Shown: piece after piece, positions 35,220 through 48,979 of the stretch
How the letters are laid out: each line of letters starts with the position of its first letter
How positions within the stretch are numbered: position 1 is the first letter of the stretch
Assembly (NCBI GenBank): GCA_963920635.1
Contig: OY987298.1
Span: 141,954,257 to 142,018,256, forward strand
Direction of reading: 5' to 3'
Length of the DNA stretch: 64,000 nucleotides
DNA from: Pseudeuparius sepicola
Taxonomy: Eukaryota > Arthropoda > Insecta > Coleoptera > Anthribidae
Position numbers and translations under genes: made by a program
The notes under the pieces: generated by a model
The model's database searches: none
What the model saw: the letters and a program-made list of their open reading frames with translations, nothing else
Told to the model about the DNA's origin: nothing

Positions 35220-38200
35220 GATTATTTGTGGATAGTTAGAATAGGTGGCCTTAAACTAATTTCCGTGAAAATAAAAGTCATGCAAGTGAAAACGGCCGTT
35301 TTCCCGATTTTTTTACGTTTTTCGGTCTTGGGGGTGGAAAGGGGTGAAGACGAGGTTCGCAAATTCTGATTCTTCGTGGATAGTTAGAATAGGTGGCCTT
35401 AAACTAATTTCCGTGAAAAGAAAAGTCATGCAAGTGAAAACGGCGGTTTCCCCGATTTTTTTACGTTTTTCGGTCTTGGGGGTGGAAAGGGGTGAAGACG
35501 AGGTTCGCAAATTCTGATTCTTCGTGGATAGTTAGAATAGGTGGCCTTAAACTAATTTCCGTGAAAAGAAAAGTCATGCAAGTGAAAACGGCGGTTTCCC
35601 CGATTTTTTTACGTTTTTCGGTCTTGAGGGTGGAAAGGGGTGAAGACGAGGTTCGCAAATTCTGATTCTTCGTGGATAGTTAGAATAGGTGGCCGTAAAC
35701 TAATTTCCGTGAAAAGAAAAGTCATGCAAGTGAAAACGGCGGTTTCCCCGTTTTTTTTACGTTTTTCGGTCTTGGGGGTGGAAAGGGGTGAAGACGAGGT
35801 TCGCAAATTCTGATTATTTGTGGATAGTTAGAATAGGTGGCCTTAAACTAATTTCCGTGAAAATAAAAGTCATGCAAGTGAAAACGGCGGTTTTCCCGAT
35901 TTTTTAAAGTTTTTCGGTCTTGGGGGTGGAAAGGGGTGAAGACGAGGTTCGCAAATTCTGATTCTTTGTGGATAGTTAGAATAGGTGGCCTTAAACTAAT
36001 TTCCGTGAAAATAAAAGTCATGCAAGTGAAAACGGCCGTTTTCCCGATTTTTTTAGGTTTTTCGGTCTTGGGGGTGGAAAGGGGTGAAGACGAGGTTCGC
36101 AAATTCTGATTCTTTGTGGATAGTTAGAATAGGTGGCCTTAAACTAATTTCCGTGAAAAGAAAAGTCATGCAAGTGAAAACGGCGGTTTTCCCGATTTTT
36201 TTACGTTTTTCGGTCTTGAGGGTGGAAAGGGGTGAAGACGAGGTTCGCAAATTCTGATTCTTTGTGGATAGTTAGAATAGGTGGCCTTAAACTAATTTCC
36301 GTGAAAAGAAAAGTCATGCAAGTGAAAACGGCGGTTTTCCCGATTTTTTAAAGTTTTTCGGTCTTGGGGGTGGAAAGGGGTGAAGACGAGGTTCGCAAAT
36401 TCTGATTCTTTGTGGATAGTTAGAATAGGTGGCCTTAAACTAATTTCCGTGAAAAGAAAAGTCATGCAAGTGAAAACGGCGGTTTCCCCGATTTTTTTAC
36501 GTTTTTCGGTCTTGAGGGTGGAAAGGGGTGAAGACGAGGTTCGCAAATTCTGATTCTTCGTGGATAGTTAGAATAGGAGGCCTTAAACTAATTTCCGTGA
36601 AAAGAAAAGTCATGCAAGTGAAAACGGCGGTTTCCCCGATTTTTTTACGTTTTTCGGTCTTGGGGGTGGAAAGGGGTGAAGACGAGGTTCGCAAATTCTG
36701 ATTCTTCGTGGATAGTTAGAATAGGTGGCCTTAAACTAGTTTCCCTGAAAAGAAAAGTCATGCAAGTGAAAACGGCGGTTTTCCCGATTTTTTAAAGTTT
36801 TTCGGTCTTGGGGGTGGAAAGGGGTGAAGACGAGGTTCGCAAATTCTGATTCTTTGTGGATAGTTAGAATAGGTGGCCTTAAACTAATTTCCGTGAAAAT
36901 AAAAGTCATGCAAGTGAAAACGGCCGTTTTCCCGATTTTTTTAGGTTTTTCGGTCTTGGGGGTGGAAAGGGGTGAAGACGAGGTTCGCAAATTCTGATTC
37001 TTTGTGGATAGTTAGAATAGGTGGCCTTAAACTAATTTCCGTGAAAAGAAAAGTCATGCAAGTGAAAACGGCGGTTTTCCCGATTTTTTTAAGTTTTTCG
37101 GTCTTGGGGGTGGAAAGGGGTGAAGACGAGGTTCGCAAATTCTGATTCTTTGTGGATAGTTAGAATAGGTGGCCTTAAACTAATTTCCGTGAAAAGAAAA
37201 GTCATGCAAGTGAAAACGGCGGTTTTCCCGATTTTTTAAAGTTTTTCGGTCTTAGGGGTGGAAAGGGGTGAAGACGAGGTTCGCAAATTCTGATTCTTTG
37301 TGGATAGTTAGAATAGGTGGCCTTAAACTAATTTCCGTGAAAATAAAAGTCATGCAAGTGAAAACGGCCGTTTTCCCGATTTTTTTAGGTTTTTCGGTCT
37401 TGGGGGTGGAAAGGGGTGAAGACGAGGTTCGCAAATTCTGATTCTTTGTGGATAGTTAGAATAGGTGGCCTTAAACTAATTTCCGTGAAAAGAAAAGTCA
37501 TGCAAGTGAAAACGGCGGTTTCCCCGATTTTTTTACGTTTTTAGGGCTTGGGGGTGGAAAGGGGTGAAGACGAGGTTCGCAAATTCTGATTCTTCGTGGA
37601 TAGTTAGAATAGGTGGCCTTAAACTAATTTCCGTGAAAAGAAAAGTCATGCAAGTGAAAACGGCGGTTTCCCCGATTTTTTTACGTTTTTCGGTCTTGGG
37701 GGTGGAAAGGGGTGAAGACGAGGTTCGCAAATTCTGATTATTTGTGGATAGTTAGAATAGGTGGCCTTAAACTAATTTCCGTGAAAAGAAAAGTCATGCA
37801 AGTGAAAACGGCGGTTTCCCCGATTTTTTTACGTTTTTCGGTCTTGAGGGTGGAAAGGGGTGAAGACGAGGTTCGCAAATTCTGATTCTTCGTGGATAGT
37901 TAGAATAGGTGGCCTTAAACTAATTTCCGTGAAAAGAAAAGTCATGCAAGTGAAAACGGCGGTTTCCCCGATTTTTTTACGTTTTTCGGTCTTGGGGGTG
38001 GAAAGGGGTGAAGACGAGGTTCGCAAATTCTGATTCTTGGTGGATAGTTAGAATAGGTGGCCTTAAACTAATTTCCGTGAAAAGAAAAGTCATGCAAGTG
38101 AAAACGGCGGTTTCCCCGATTTTTTTACGTTTTTCGGTCTTGGGGGTGGAAAGGGGTGAAGACGAAGTTCGCAAATTCTGATTCTTCGTGGATAGTTAGA

Positions 38201-40695
38201 ATAGGTGGCCTTAAACTAATTTCCCTGAAAAGAAAAGTCATGCAAGTGAAAACGGCTGTTTTCCCGATTTTTTTAGGTTTTTCGGTCTTGGGGGTGGAAA
38301 GGGGTGAAGACGAGGTTCGCAAATTCTGATTCTTTGTGGATAGTTAGAATAGGTGGCCTTAAACTAATTTCCGTGAAAAGAAAAGTCATGCAAGTGAAAA
38401 CGGCGGTTTTCCCGATTTTTTAAAGTTTTTCGTTCATGGGGGTGGAAAGGGGTGAAGACGAGGTTCGCAAATTCTGATTCTTTGTGGATAGTTAGAATAG
38501 GTGGCCTTAAACTAATTTCCGTGAAAAGAAAAGTCATGCAAGTGAAAACGGCGGTTTTCCCGATTTTTTAAAGTTTTTCGGTCTTGGGGGTGGAAAGGGG
38601 TGAAGACGAGGTTCGCAAATTCTGATTCTTTGTGGATAGTTAGAATAGGTGGCCTTAAACTAATTTCCGTGAAAATAAAAGTCATGCAAGTGAAAACGGC
38701 CGTTTTCCCGATTTTTTTAGGTTTTTCGGTCTTGGGGGTGGAAAGGGGTGAAGACGAGGTTCGCAAATTCTGATTCTTTGTGGATAGTTAGAATAGGTGG
38801 CCTTAAACTAATTTCCGTGAAAAGAAAAGTCATGCAAGTGAAAACGGCGGTTTTCCCGATTTTTTTAAGTTTTTCGGTCTTGGGGGTGGAAAGGGGTGAA
38901 GACGAGGTTCGCAAATTCTGATTCTTCGTGGATAGTTAGAATAGGTGGCCTTAAACTAATTTCCGTGAAAAGAAAAGTCATGCAAGTGAAAACGGCGGTT
39001 TCCCCGATTTTTTTACGTTTTTCGGTCTTGGGGGTGGAAAGGGGTGAAGACGAGGTTCGCAAATTCTGATTATTTGTGGATAGTTAGAATAGGTGGCCTT
39101 AAACTAATTTCCGTGAAAAGAAAAGTCATGCAAGTGAAAACGGCGGTTTCCCCGATTTTTTTTACGTTTTTCGGTCTTGAGGGTGGAAAGGGGTGAAGAC
39201 GAGGTTCGCAAATTCTGATTCTTCGTGGATAGTTAGAATAGGTGGCCTTAAACTAGTTTCCGTGAAAAGAAAAGTCATGCAAGTGAAAACGGCGGTTTCC
39301 CCGATTTTTTTACTTTTTCGGTCTTGGGGGTGGAAAGGGGTGAAGACGAGGTTCGCAAATTCTGATTATTTGTGGATAGTTAGTATAGGTGGCCTTAAAC
39401 TAATTTCCCTGAAAAGAAAAGTCATGCAAGTGAAAACGGCGGTTTTCCCGATTTTTTAAAGTTTTTCGGTCTTGGGGGTGGAAAGGGGTGAAGACGAGGT
39501 TCGCAAATTCTGATTCTTTGTGGATAGTTAGAATAGGTGGCCTTAAACTAATTTCCGTGAAAATAAAAGTCATGCAAGTGAAAACGGCCGTTTTCCCGAT
39601 TTTTTTAGGTTTTTCGGTCTTGGGGGTGGAAAGGGGTGAAGACGAGGTTCGCAAATTCTGATTCTTTGTGGATAGTTAGAATAGGTGGCCTTAAACTAAT
39701 TTCCGTGAAAATAAAAGTCATGCAAGTGAAAACGGCCGTTTTCCCGATTTTTTTAGGTTTTTCGGTCTTGGGGGTGGAAAGGGGTGAAGACGAGGTTCGC
39801 AAATTCTGATTCTTTGTGGATAGTTAGAATAGGTGGCCTTAAACTAATTTCCGTGAAAAGAAAAGTCATGCAAGTGAAAACGGCGGTTTTCCCGATTTTT
39901 TTAAGTTTTTCGGTCTTGGGGGTGGAAAAGGGTGAAGACGAGGTTCACAAATTCTGATTCTTTGTGGATAGTTAGAATAGGTGGCCTTAAACTAATTTCC
40001 GTGAAAAGAAAAGTCATGCAAGTGAAAACGGCGGTTTCCCCGATTTTTATACGTTTTTCGGTCTTGGGGGTGGAAAGGGGTGAAGACGAGGTTCGCAAAT
40101 TCTGATTATTTGTGGATAGTTAGAATAGGTGGCCTTAAACTAATTTCCGTGAAAAGAAAAGTCATGCAAGTGAAAACGGCGGTTTTCCCGATTTTTTAAA
40201 GTTTTTCGGTCTTGGGGGTGGAAAGGGGTGAAGACGAGGTTCGCAAATTCTGATTCTTTGTGGATAGTTAGAATAGGTGGCCTTAAACTAATTTCCGTGA
40301 AAAGAAAAGTCATGCAAGTGAAAACGGCGGTTTCCCCGATTTTTTTCCGTTTTTCGGTCTTGGGGGTGGAAAAAGGTGAAGACGAGGTTCGCAAATTCTG
40401 ATTATTTGTGGATAGTTAGAATAGGTGGCCTTAAACTAATTTCCGTGAAAAGAAAAGTCATGCAAGTGAAAACGGCGGTTTCCCCGATTTTTTTACGTTT
40501 TTCGGTCTTGGGGGTGGAAAGGGGTGAAGACGAGGTTCGCAAATTCTGATTATTTGTGGATAGTTAGAATAGGTGGCCTTAAACTAATTTCCGTGAAAAT
40601 AAAAGTCATGCAAGTGAAAACGGCCGTTTTCCCTATTTTTTTACGTTTTTCGGTCTTGGGGGTGGAAAGGGGTGAAGACGAGGTTCGCAAATTCT
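35220..40695. repeat. Counterpart of the marker-rich mosaic
   Basis: Matches 10654-16129 monomer for monomer, with CTTAGGGGTGG (37252), TTTTTAGGGCTT (37539), CTTGGTGG (38036), GACGAAGTTC (38161) and GTTAGTATAGG (39379). GGTTTGAAG of copy 1 is GGGGTGAAG here, which is also the array consensus, so that change is probably private to copy 1. Confidence 0.84.
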
Positions 40696-42027
40696 GATTC
40701 TTCGTGGATAGTTAGAATAGGTGGCCTTAAACTAATTTCCCTGAAAAGAAAAGTCATGCAAGTGAAAACGGCGGTTTTCCCGATTTTTTAAAGTTTTTCG
40801 GTCTTGGGGGTGGAAAGGGGTGAAGACGAGGTTCGCAAATTCTGATTCTTTGTGGATAGTTAGAATAGGTGGCCTTAAACTAATTTCCGTGAAAATAAAA
40901 GTCATGCAAGTGAAAACGGCCGTTTTCCCGATTTTTTTACGTTTTTCGGTTTTGGGGGTGGAAAGGGGTGAAGACGAGGTTCGCAAATTCTGATTCTTCG
41001 TGGATAGTTAGAATAGGTGGCCTTAAACTAATTTCCCTGAAAAGAAAAGTCATGCAAGTGAAAACGGCGGTTTTCCCGATTTTTTAAAGTTTTTCGGTCT
41101 TGGGGGTGGAAAGGGGTGAAGACGAGGTTCGCAAATTCTGATTCTTTGTGGATAGTTAGAATAGGTGGCCTTAAACTAATTTCCGTGAAAATAAAAGTCA
41201 TGCAAGTGAAAACGGCCGTTTTCCCGATTTTTTTAGGTTTTTCGGTCTTGGGGGTGGAAAGGGGTGAAGACGAGGTTCGCAAATTCTGATTCTTTGTGGA
41301 TAGTTAGAATAGGTGGCCTTAAACTAATTTCCGTGAAAAGAAAAGTCATGCAAGTGAAAACGGCGGTTTTCCCGATTTTTTTAAGTTTTTCGGTCTTGGG
41401 GGTGGAAAAAGGTGAAGACGAGGTTCGCAAATTCTGATTCTTTGTGGATAAATAGAATAGGTGGCCTTAAACTAATTTCCGTGAAAATAAAAGTCATGCA
41501 AGTGAAAACGGCGGTTTTCCCGATTTTTTAAAGTTTTTCGGTCTTGGGGGTGGAAAGGGGTGAAGACGAGGTTCGCAAATTCCGATTCTTTGTGGATAGT
41601 TAGAATAGGTGGCCTTAAACTAATTTCCGTGAAAAGAAAAGTCATGCAAGTGAAAACGGCGGTTTCCCCGATTTTTTTACGTTTTTCGGTCTTGGGGGTG
41701 GAAAGGGGTGAAGACGAGGTTCGCAAATTCTGATTATTTGTGGATAGTTAGAATAGGTGGCCTTAAACTAATTTCCGTGAAAATAAAAGTCATGCAAGTG
41801 AAAACGGCCGTTTTCCCGATTTTTTTACGTTTTTCGGTCTTGGGGGTGGAAAGGGGTGAAGACGAGGTTCGCAAATTCTGATTCTTCGTGGATAGTTAGA
41901 ATAGGTGGCCTTAAACTAATTTCCGTGAAAAGAAAAGTCATGCAAGTGAAAACGGCGGTTTCCCCGATTTTTTTACGTTTTTCGGTCTTGGGGGTGGAAA
42001 GGGGTGAAGACGAGGTTCGCAAATTCT
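40696..42027. repeat. 9-mer HOR, copy 1 in the second large block
   Basis: Counterpart of 16130-17461, including GGAAAAAGGTG near 41405 and GATAAATAG near 41447, both in the same register. Confidence 0.85.
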
Positions 42028-43359
42028 GATTCTTCGTGGATAGTTAGAATAGGTGGCCTTAAACTAATTTCCCTGAAAAGAAAAGTCATGCAAGTGAAAA
42101 CGGCGGTTTTCCCGATTTTTTAAAGTTTTTCGGTCTTGGGGGTGGAAAGGGGTGAAGACGAGGTTCGCAAATTCTGATTCTTTGTGGATAGTTAGAATAG
42201 GTGGCCTTAAACTAATTTCCGTGAAAATAAAAGTCATGCAAGTGAAAACGGCCGTTTTCCCGATTTTTTTACGTTTTTCGGTTTTGGGGGTGGAAAGGGG
42301 TGAAGACGAGGTTCGCAAATTCTGATTCTTCGTGGATAGTTAGAATAGGTGGCCTTAAACTAATTTCCCTGAAAAGAAAAGTCATGCAAGTGAAAACGGC
42401 GGTTTTCCCGATTTTTTAAAGTTTTTCGGTCTTGGGGGTGGAAAGGGGTGAAGACGAGGTTCGCAAATTCTGATTCTTTGTGGATAGTTAGAATAGGTGG
42501 CCTTAAACTAATTTCCGTGAAAATAAAAGTCATGCAAGTGAAAACGGCCGTTTTCCCGATTTTTTTAGGTTTTTCGGTCTTGGGGGTGGAAAGGGGTGAA
42601 GACGAGGTTCGCAAATTCTGATTCTTTGTGGATAGTTAGAATAGGTGGCCTTAAACTAATTTCCGTGAAAAGAAAAGTCATGCAAGTGAAAACGGCGGTT
42701 TTCCCGATTTTTTTAAGTTTTTCGGTCTTGGGGGTGGAAAGGGGTGAAGACGAGGTTCGCAAATTCTGATTCTTTGTGGATAAATAGAATAGGTGGCCTT
42801 AAACTAATTTCCGTGAAAATAAAAGTCATGCAAGTGAAAACGGCGGTTTTCCCGATTTTTTAAAGTTTTTCGGTCTTGGGGGTGGAAAGGGGTGAAGACG
42901 AGGTTCGCAAATTCCGATTCTTTGTGGATAGTTAGAATAGGTGGCCTTAAACTAATTTCCGTGAAAAGAAAAGTCATGCAAGTGAAAACGGCGGTTTCCC
43001 CGATTTTTTTACGTTTTTCGGTCTTGGGGGTGGAAAGGGGTGAAGACGAGGTTCGCAAATTCTGATTATTTGTGGATAGTTAGAATAGGTGGCCTTAAAC
43101 TAATTTCCGTGAAAATAAAAGTCATGCAAGTGAAAACGGCCGTTTTCCCGATTTTTTTACGTTTTTCGGTCTTGGGGGTGGAAAGGGGTGAAGACGAGGT
43201 TCGCAAATTCTGATTCTTCGTGGATAGTTAGAATAGGTGGCCTTAAACTAATTTCCGTGAAAAGAAAAGTCATGCAAGTGAAAACGGCGGTTTCCCCGAT
43301 TTTTTTACGTTTTTCGGTCTTGGGGGTGGAAAGGGGTGAAGACGAGGTTCGCAAATTCT
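42028..43359. repeat. 9-mer HOR, copy 2 in the second large block
   Basis: Counterpart of 17462-18793 with no length change. The 9-mer tandem therefore predates the large duplication. Confidence 0.85.
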
Positions 43360-45725
43360 GATTCTTCGTGGATAGTTAGAATAGGTGGCCTTAAACTAAT
43401 TTCCGTGAAAAGAAAAGTCATGCAAGTGAAAACGGCGGTTTCCCCGTTTTTTTACGTTTTTCGGTCTTGGGGGTGGAAAGGGGTGAAGACGAGGTTCGCA
43501 AATTCTGATTATTTGTGGATAGTTAGAATAGGTGGCCTTAAACTAATTTCCGTGAAAAGAAAAGTCATGCAAGTGAAAACGGCGGTTTCCCCGATTTTTT
43601 TACGTTTTTCGGTCTTGAGGGTGGAAAGGGGTGAAGACGAGGTTCCCAAATTCTGATTCTTCGTGGATAGTTAGAATAGGTGGCCTTAAACTAATTTCCG
43701 TGAAAAGAAAAGTCATGCAAGTGAAAACGGCGGTTTCCCCGTTTTTTTTTACGTTTTTCGGTCTTGGGGGTGGAAAGGGGTGAAGACGAGGTTCGCAAAT
43801 TCTGATTATTTGTGGATAGTTAGAATAGGTGGCCTTAAACTAATTTCCGTGAAAATAAAAGTCATGCAAGTGAAAACGGCCGTTTTCCCGATTTTTTTAG
43901 GTTTTTCGGTCTTGGGGGTGGAAAGGGGTGAAGACGAGGTTCGCAAATTCTGATTCTTTGTGGATAGTTAGAATAGGTGGCCTTAAACTAATTTCCGTGA
44001 AAAGAAAAGTCATGCAAGTGAAAACGGCGGTTTCCCCGATTTTTTTACGTTTTTCGGTCTTGGGGGTGGAAAGGGGTGAAGACGAGGTTCGCAAATTCTG
44101 ATTATTTGTGGATAGTTAGAATAGGTGGCCTTAAACTAATTTCCGTGAAAAGAAAAGTCATGCAAGTGAAAACGGCGGTTTTCCCGATTTTTTAAAGTTT
44201 TTCGGTCTTGGGGGTGGAAAGGGGTGAAGACGAGATTCGCAAATTCTGATTCTTTGTGGATAGTTAGAATAGGTGGCCTTAAACTAATTTCCGTGAAAAT
44301 AAAAGTCATGCAAGTGAAAACGGCCGTTTTCCCGATTTTTTTAGGTTTTTCGGTCTTGGGGGTGGAAAGGGGTGAAGACGAGGTTCGCAAATTCTGATTC
44401 TTTGTGGATAGTTAGAATAGGTGGCCTTAAACTAATTTCCGTGAAAAGAAAAGTCATGCAAGTGAAAACGGCGGTTTTCCCGATTTTTTTAAGTTTTTCG
44501 GTCTTGGGGGTGGAAAGGGGTGAAGACGAGGTTCGCAAATTCTGATTCTTTGTGGATAGTTAGAATAGGTGGCCTTAAACTAATTTCCGTGAAAAGAAAA
44601 GTCATGCAAGTGAAAACGGCGGTTTCCCCGATTTTTTTACGTTTTTCGGTCTTGGGGGTGGAAAGGGGTGAAGACGAGGTTCGCAAATTCTGATTATTTG
44701 TGGATAGTTAGAATAGGTGGCCTTAAACTAATTTCCGTGAAAAGAAAAGTCATGCAAGTGAAAACGGCGGTTTTCCCGATTTTTTAAAGTTTTTCGGTCT
44801 TGGGGGTGGAAAGGGGTGAAGACGAGGTTCGCAAATTCTGATTCTTTGTGGATAGTTAGAATAGGTGGCCTTAAACTAATTTCCGTGAAAAGAAAAGTCA
44901 TGCAAGTGAAAACGGCGGTTTCCCCGATTTTTTTACGTTTTTCGGTCTTGGGGGTGGAAAGGGGTGAAGACGAGGTTCGCAAATTCTGATTATTTGTGGA
45001 TAGTTAGAATAGGTGGCCTTAAACTAATTTCCGTAAAAATAAAAGTCATGCAAGTGAAAACGGCCGTTTTCCCGATTTTTTTACGTTTTTCGGTCTTGGG
45101 GGTGGAAAGGGGTGAAGACGAGGTTCGCAAATTCTGATTCTTCGTGGATAGTTAGAATAGGTGGCCTTAAACTAATTTCCGTGAAAAGAAAAGTCATGCA
45201 AGTGAAAACGGCGGTTTCCCCGATTTTTTACGTTTTTCGGTCTTGGGGGTGGAAAGGGGTGAAGACGAGGTTCGCAAATTCTGATTATTTGTGGATAGTT
45301 AGAATAGGTGGCCTTAAACTAATTTCCGTGAAAAGAAAAGTCATGCAAGTGAAAACGGCGGTTTCCCCGATTTTTTTACGTTTTTCGGTCTTGAGGGTGG
45401 AAAGGGGTGAAGACGAGGTTCGCAAATTCTGATTCTTCGTGGATAGTTAGAATAGGTGGCCTTAAACTAATTTCCGTGAAAAGAAAAGTCATGCAAGTGA
45501 AAACGGCGGTTTCCCCGATTTTTTTACGTTTTTCGGTCTTGGGGGTGGAAAGGGGTGAAGACGAGGTTCGCAAATTCTGATTATTTGTGGATAGTTAGAA
45601 TAGGTGGCCTTAAACTAATTTCCGTGAAAATAAAAGTCATGCAAGTGAAAAGGCCGTTTTCCCGATTTTTTTAGGTTTTTCGTTCTTGGGGGTGGAAAGG
45701 GGTGAAGACGAGGTTCGCAAATTCT
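42324..45725. repeat. 23-mer HOR, copy 1 in the second large block
   Basis: Counterpart of 17758-21158. It has nine T instead of eight near 43742, which shifts the offset by one base. Near 44185 it has T6AAAG where 19620 has T7AAG. It shares the missing base in GTGAAAAGGCC (near 45647). Confidence 0.82.
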
Positions 45726-48700
45726 GATTCTTCGTGGATAGTTAGAATAGGTGGCCTTCAACTAATTTCCCTGAAAAGAAAAGTCATGCAAGTGAAAACG
45801 GCGGTTTTCCCGATTTTTTAAAGTTTTTCGGTCTTGGGGGTGGAAAGGGGTGAAGACGAGGTTCGCAAATTCTGATTCTTTGTGGATAGTTAGAATAGGT
45901 GGCCTTAAACTAATTTCCGTGAAAATAAAAGTCATGCAAGTGAAAACGGCCGTTTTCCCGATTTTTTTAGGTTTTTCGGTCTTGGGGGTGGAAAGGGGTG
46001 AAGACGAGGTTCGCAAATTCTGATTCTTTGTGGATAGTTAGAATAGGTGGCCTTAAACTAATTTCCGTGAAAAGAAAAGTCATGCAAGTGAAAACGGCGG
46101 TTTTCCCGATTTTTTTAAGTTTTTCGGTCTTGGGGGTGGAAAGGGGTGAAGACGAGGTTCGCAAATTCTGATTCTTTGTGGATAAATAGAATAGGTGGCC
46201 TTAAACTAATTTCCGTGAAAATAAAAGTCATGCAAGTGAAAACGGCGGTTTTCCCGATTTTTTAAAGTTTTTCGGTCTTGGGGGTGGAAAGGGGTGAAGA
46301 CGAGGTTCGCAAATTCCGATTCTTTGTGGATAGTTAGAATAGGTGGCCTTAAACTAATTTCCGTGAAAAGAAAAGTCATGCAAGTGAAAACGGCGGTTTC
46401 CCCGATTTTTTTACGTTTTTCGGTCTTGGGGGTGGAGAGGGGTGAAGACGAGGTTCGCAAATTCTGATTATTTGTGGATAGTTAGAATAGGTGGCCTTAA
46501 ACTAATTTCCGTGAAAATAAAAGTCATGCAAGTGAAAACGGCCGTTTTCCCAATTTTTTTACGTTTTTCGGTCTTGGGGGTGGAAAGGGGTGAAGACGAG
46601 GTTCGCAAATTCTGATTCTTCGTGGATAGTTAGAATAGGTGGCCTTAAACTAATTTCCGTGAAAAGAAAAGTCATGCAAGTGAAAACGGCGGTTTCCCCG
46701 ATTTTTTTACGTTTTTCGGTCTTGGGGGTGGAAAGGGGTGAAGACGAGGTTCGCAAATTCTGATTCTTCGTGGATAGTTAGAATAGGTGGCCTTAAACTA
46801 ATTTCCGTGAAAAGAAAAGTCATGCAAGTGAAAACGGCGGTTTCCCCGTTTTTTTACGTTTTTCGGTCTTGGGGGTGGAAAGGGGTGAAGACGAGGTTCG
46901 CAAATTCTGATTATTTGTGGATAGTTAGAATAGGTGGCCTTAAACTAATTTCCGTGAAAAGAAAAGTCATGCAAGTGAAAACGGCGGTTTCCCCGATTTT
47001 TTTACGTTTTTCGGTCTTGAGGGTGGAAAGGGGTGAAGACGAGGTTCCCAAATTCTGATTCTTCGTGGATAGTTAGAATAGGTGGCCTTAAACTAATTTC
47101 CGTGAAAAGAAAAGTCATGCAAGTGAAAACGGCGGTTTCCCCGTTTTTTTTACGTTTTTCGGTCTTGGGGGTGGAAAGGGGTGAAGACGAGGTTCGCAAA
47201 TTCTGATTATTTGTGGATAGTTAGAATAGGTGGCCTTAAACTAATTTCCGTGAAAATAAAAGTCATGCAAGTGAAAACGGCCGTTTTCCCGATTTTTTTA
47301 GGTTTTTCGGTCTTGGGGGTGGAAAGGGGTGAAGACGAGGTTCGCAAATTCTGATTCTTTGTGGATAGTTAGAATAGGTGGCCTTAAACTAATTTCCGTG
47401 AAAAGAAAAGTCATGCAAGTGAAAACGGCGGTTTCCCCGATTCTTTTACGTTTTTCGGTCTTGGGGGTGGAAAGGGGTGAAGACGAGGTTCGCAAATTCT
47501 GATTATTTGTGGATAGTTAGAATAGGTGGCCTTAAACTAATTTCCGTGAAAAGAAAAGTCATGCAAGTGAAAACGGCGGTTTTCCCGATTTTTTAAAGTT
47601 TTTCGGTCTTGGGGGTGGAAAGGGGTGAAGACGAGATTCGCAAATTCTGATTCTTTGTGGATAGTTAGAATAGGTGGCCTTAAACTAATTTCCGTGAAAA
47701 TAAAAGTCATGCAAGTGAAAACGGCCGTTTTCCCGATTTTTTTAGGTTTTTCGGTCTTGGGGGTGGAAAGGGGTGAAGACGAGGTTCGCAAATTCTGATT
47801 CTTTGTGGATAGTTAGAATAGGTGGCCTTAAACTAATTTCCGTGAAAAGAAAAGTCATGCAAGTGAAAACGGCGGTTTTCCCGATTTTTTTAAGTTTTTC
47901 TGTCTTGGGGGTGGAAAGGGGTGAAGACGAGGTTCGCAAATTCTGATTCTTTGTGGATAGTTAGAATAGGTGGCCTTAAACTAATTTCCGTGAAAAGAAA
48001 AGTCATGCAAGTGAAAACGGCGGTTTCCCCGATTTTTTTACGTTTTTCGGTCTTGGGGGTGGAAAGGGGTGAAGACGAGGTTCGCAAATTCTGATTATTT
48101 GTGGATAGTTAGAATAGGTGGCCTTAAACTAATTTCCGTGAAAAGAAAAGTCATGCAAGTGAAAACGGCGGTTTTCCCGATTTTTTAAAGTTTTTCGGTC
48201 TTGGGGGTGGAAAGGGGTGAAGACGAGGTTCGCAAATTCTGATTCTTTGTGGATAGTTAGAATAGGTGGCCTTAAACTAATTTCCGTGAAAAGAAAAGTC
48301 ATGCAAGTGAAAACGGCGGTTTCCCCGATTTTTTTACGTTTTTCGGTCTTGGGGGTGGAAAGGGGTGAAGACGAGGTTCGCAAATTCTGATTATTTGTGG
48401 ATAGTTAGAATAGGTGGCCTTAAACTAATTTCCGTAAAAATAAAAGTCATGCAAGTGAAAACGGCCGTTTTCCCGATTTTTTTACGTTTTTCGGTCTTGG
48501 GGGTGGAAAGGGGTGAAGACGAGGTTCGCAAATTCTGATTCTTCGTGGATAGTTAGAATAGGTGGCCTTAAACTAATTTCCGTGAAAAGAAAAGTCATGC
48601 AAGTGAAAACGGCGGTTTCCCCGATTTTTTACGTTTTTCGGTCTTGGGGGTGGAAAGGGGTGAAGACGAGGTTCGCAAATTCTGATTATTTGTGGATAGT

Positions 48701-48979
48701 TAGAATAGGTGGCCTTAAACTAATTTCCGTGAAAAGAAAAGTCATGCAAGTGAAAACGGCGGTTTCCCCGATTTTTTTACGTTTTTCGGTCTTGAGGGTG
48801 GAAAGGGGTGAAGACGAGGTTCGCAAATTCTGATTCTTCGTGGATAGTTAGAATAGGTGGCCTTAAACTAATTTCCGTGAAAAGAAAAGTCATGCAAGTG
48901 AAAACGGCGGTTTCCCCGATTTTTTTACGTTTTTCGGTCTTGGGGGTGGAAAGGGGTGAAGACGAGGTTCGCAAATTCT
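45726..48979. repeat. 23-mer HOR, copy 2 in the second large block (22 monomers)
   Basis: Counterpart of 21159-24412. The final monomer of the unit, and the beginning of the third copy, are replaced by the patch that starts at 48980. TTTTTCTGTCTTG is shared with the counterpart (near 47898). Confidence 0.82.
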
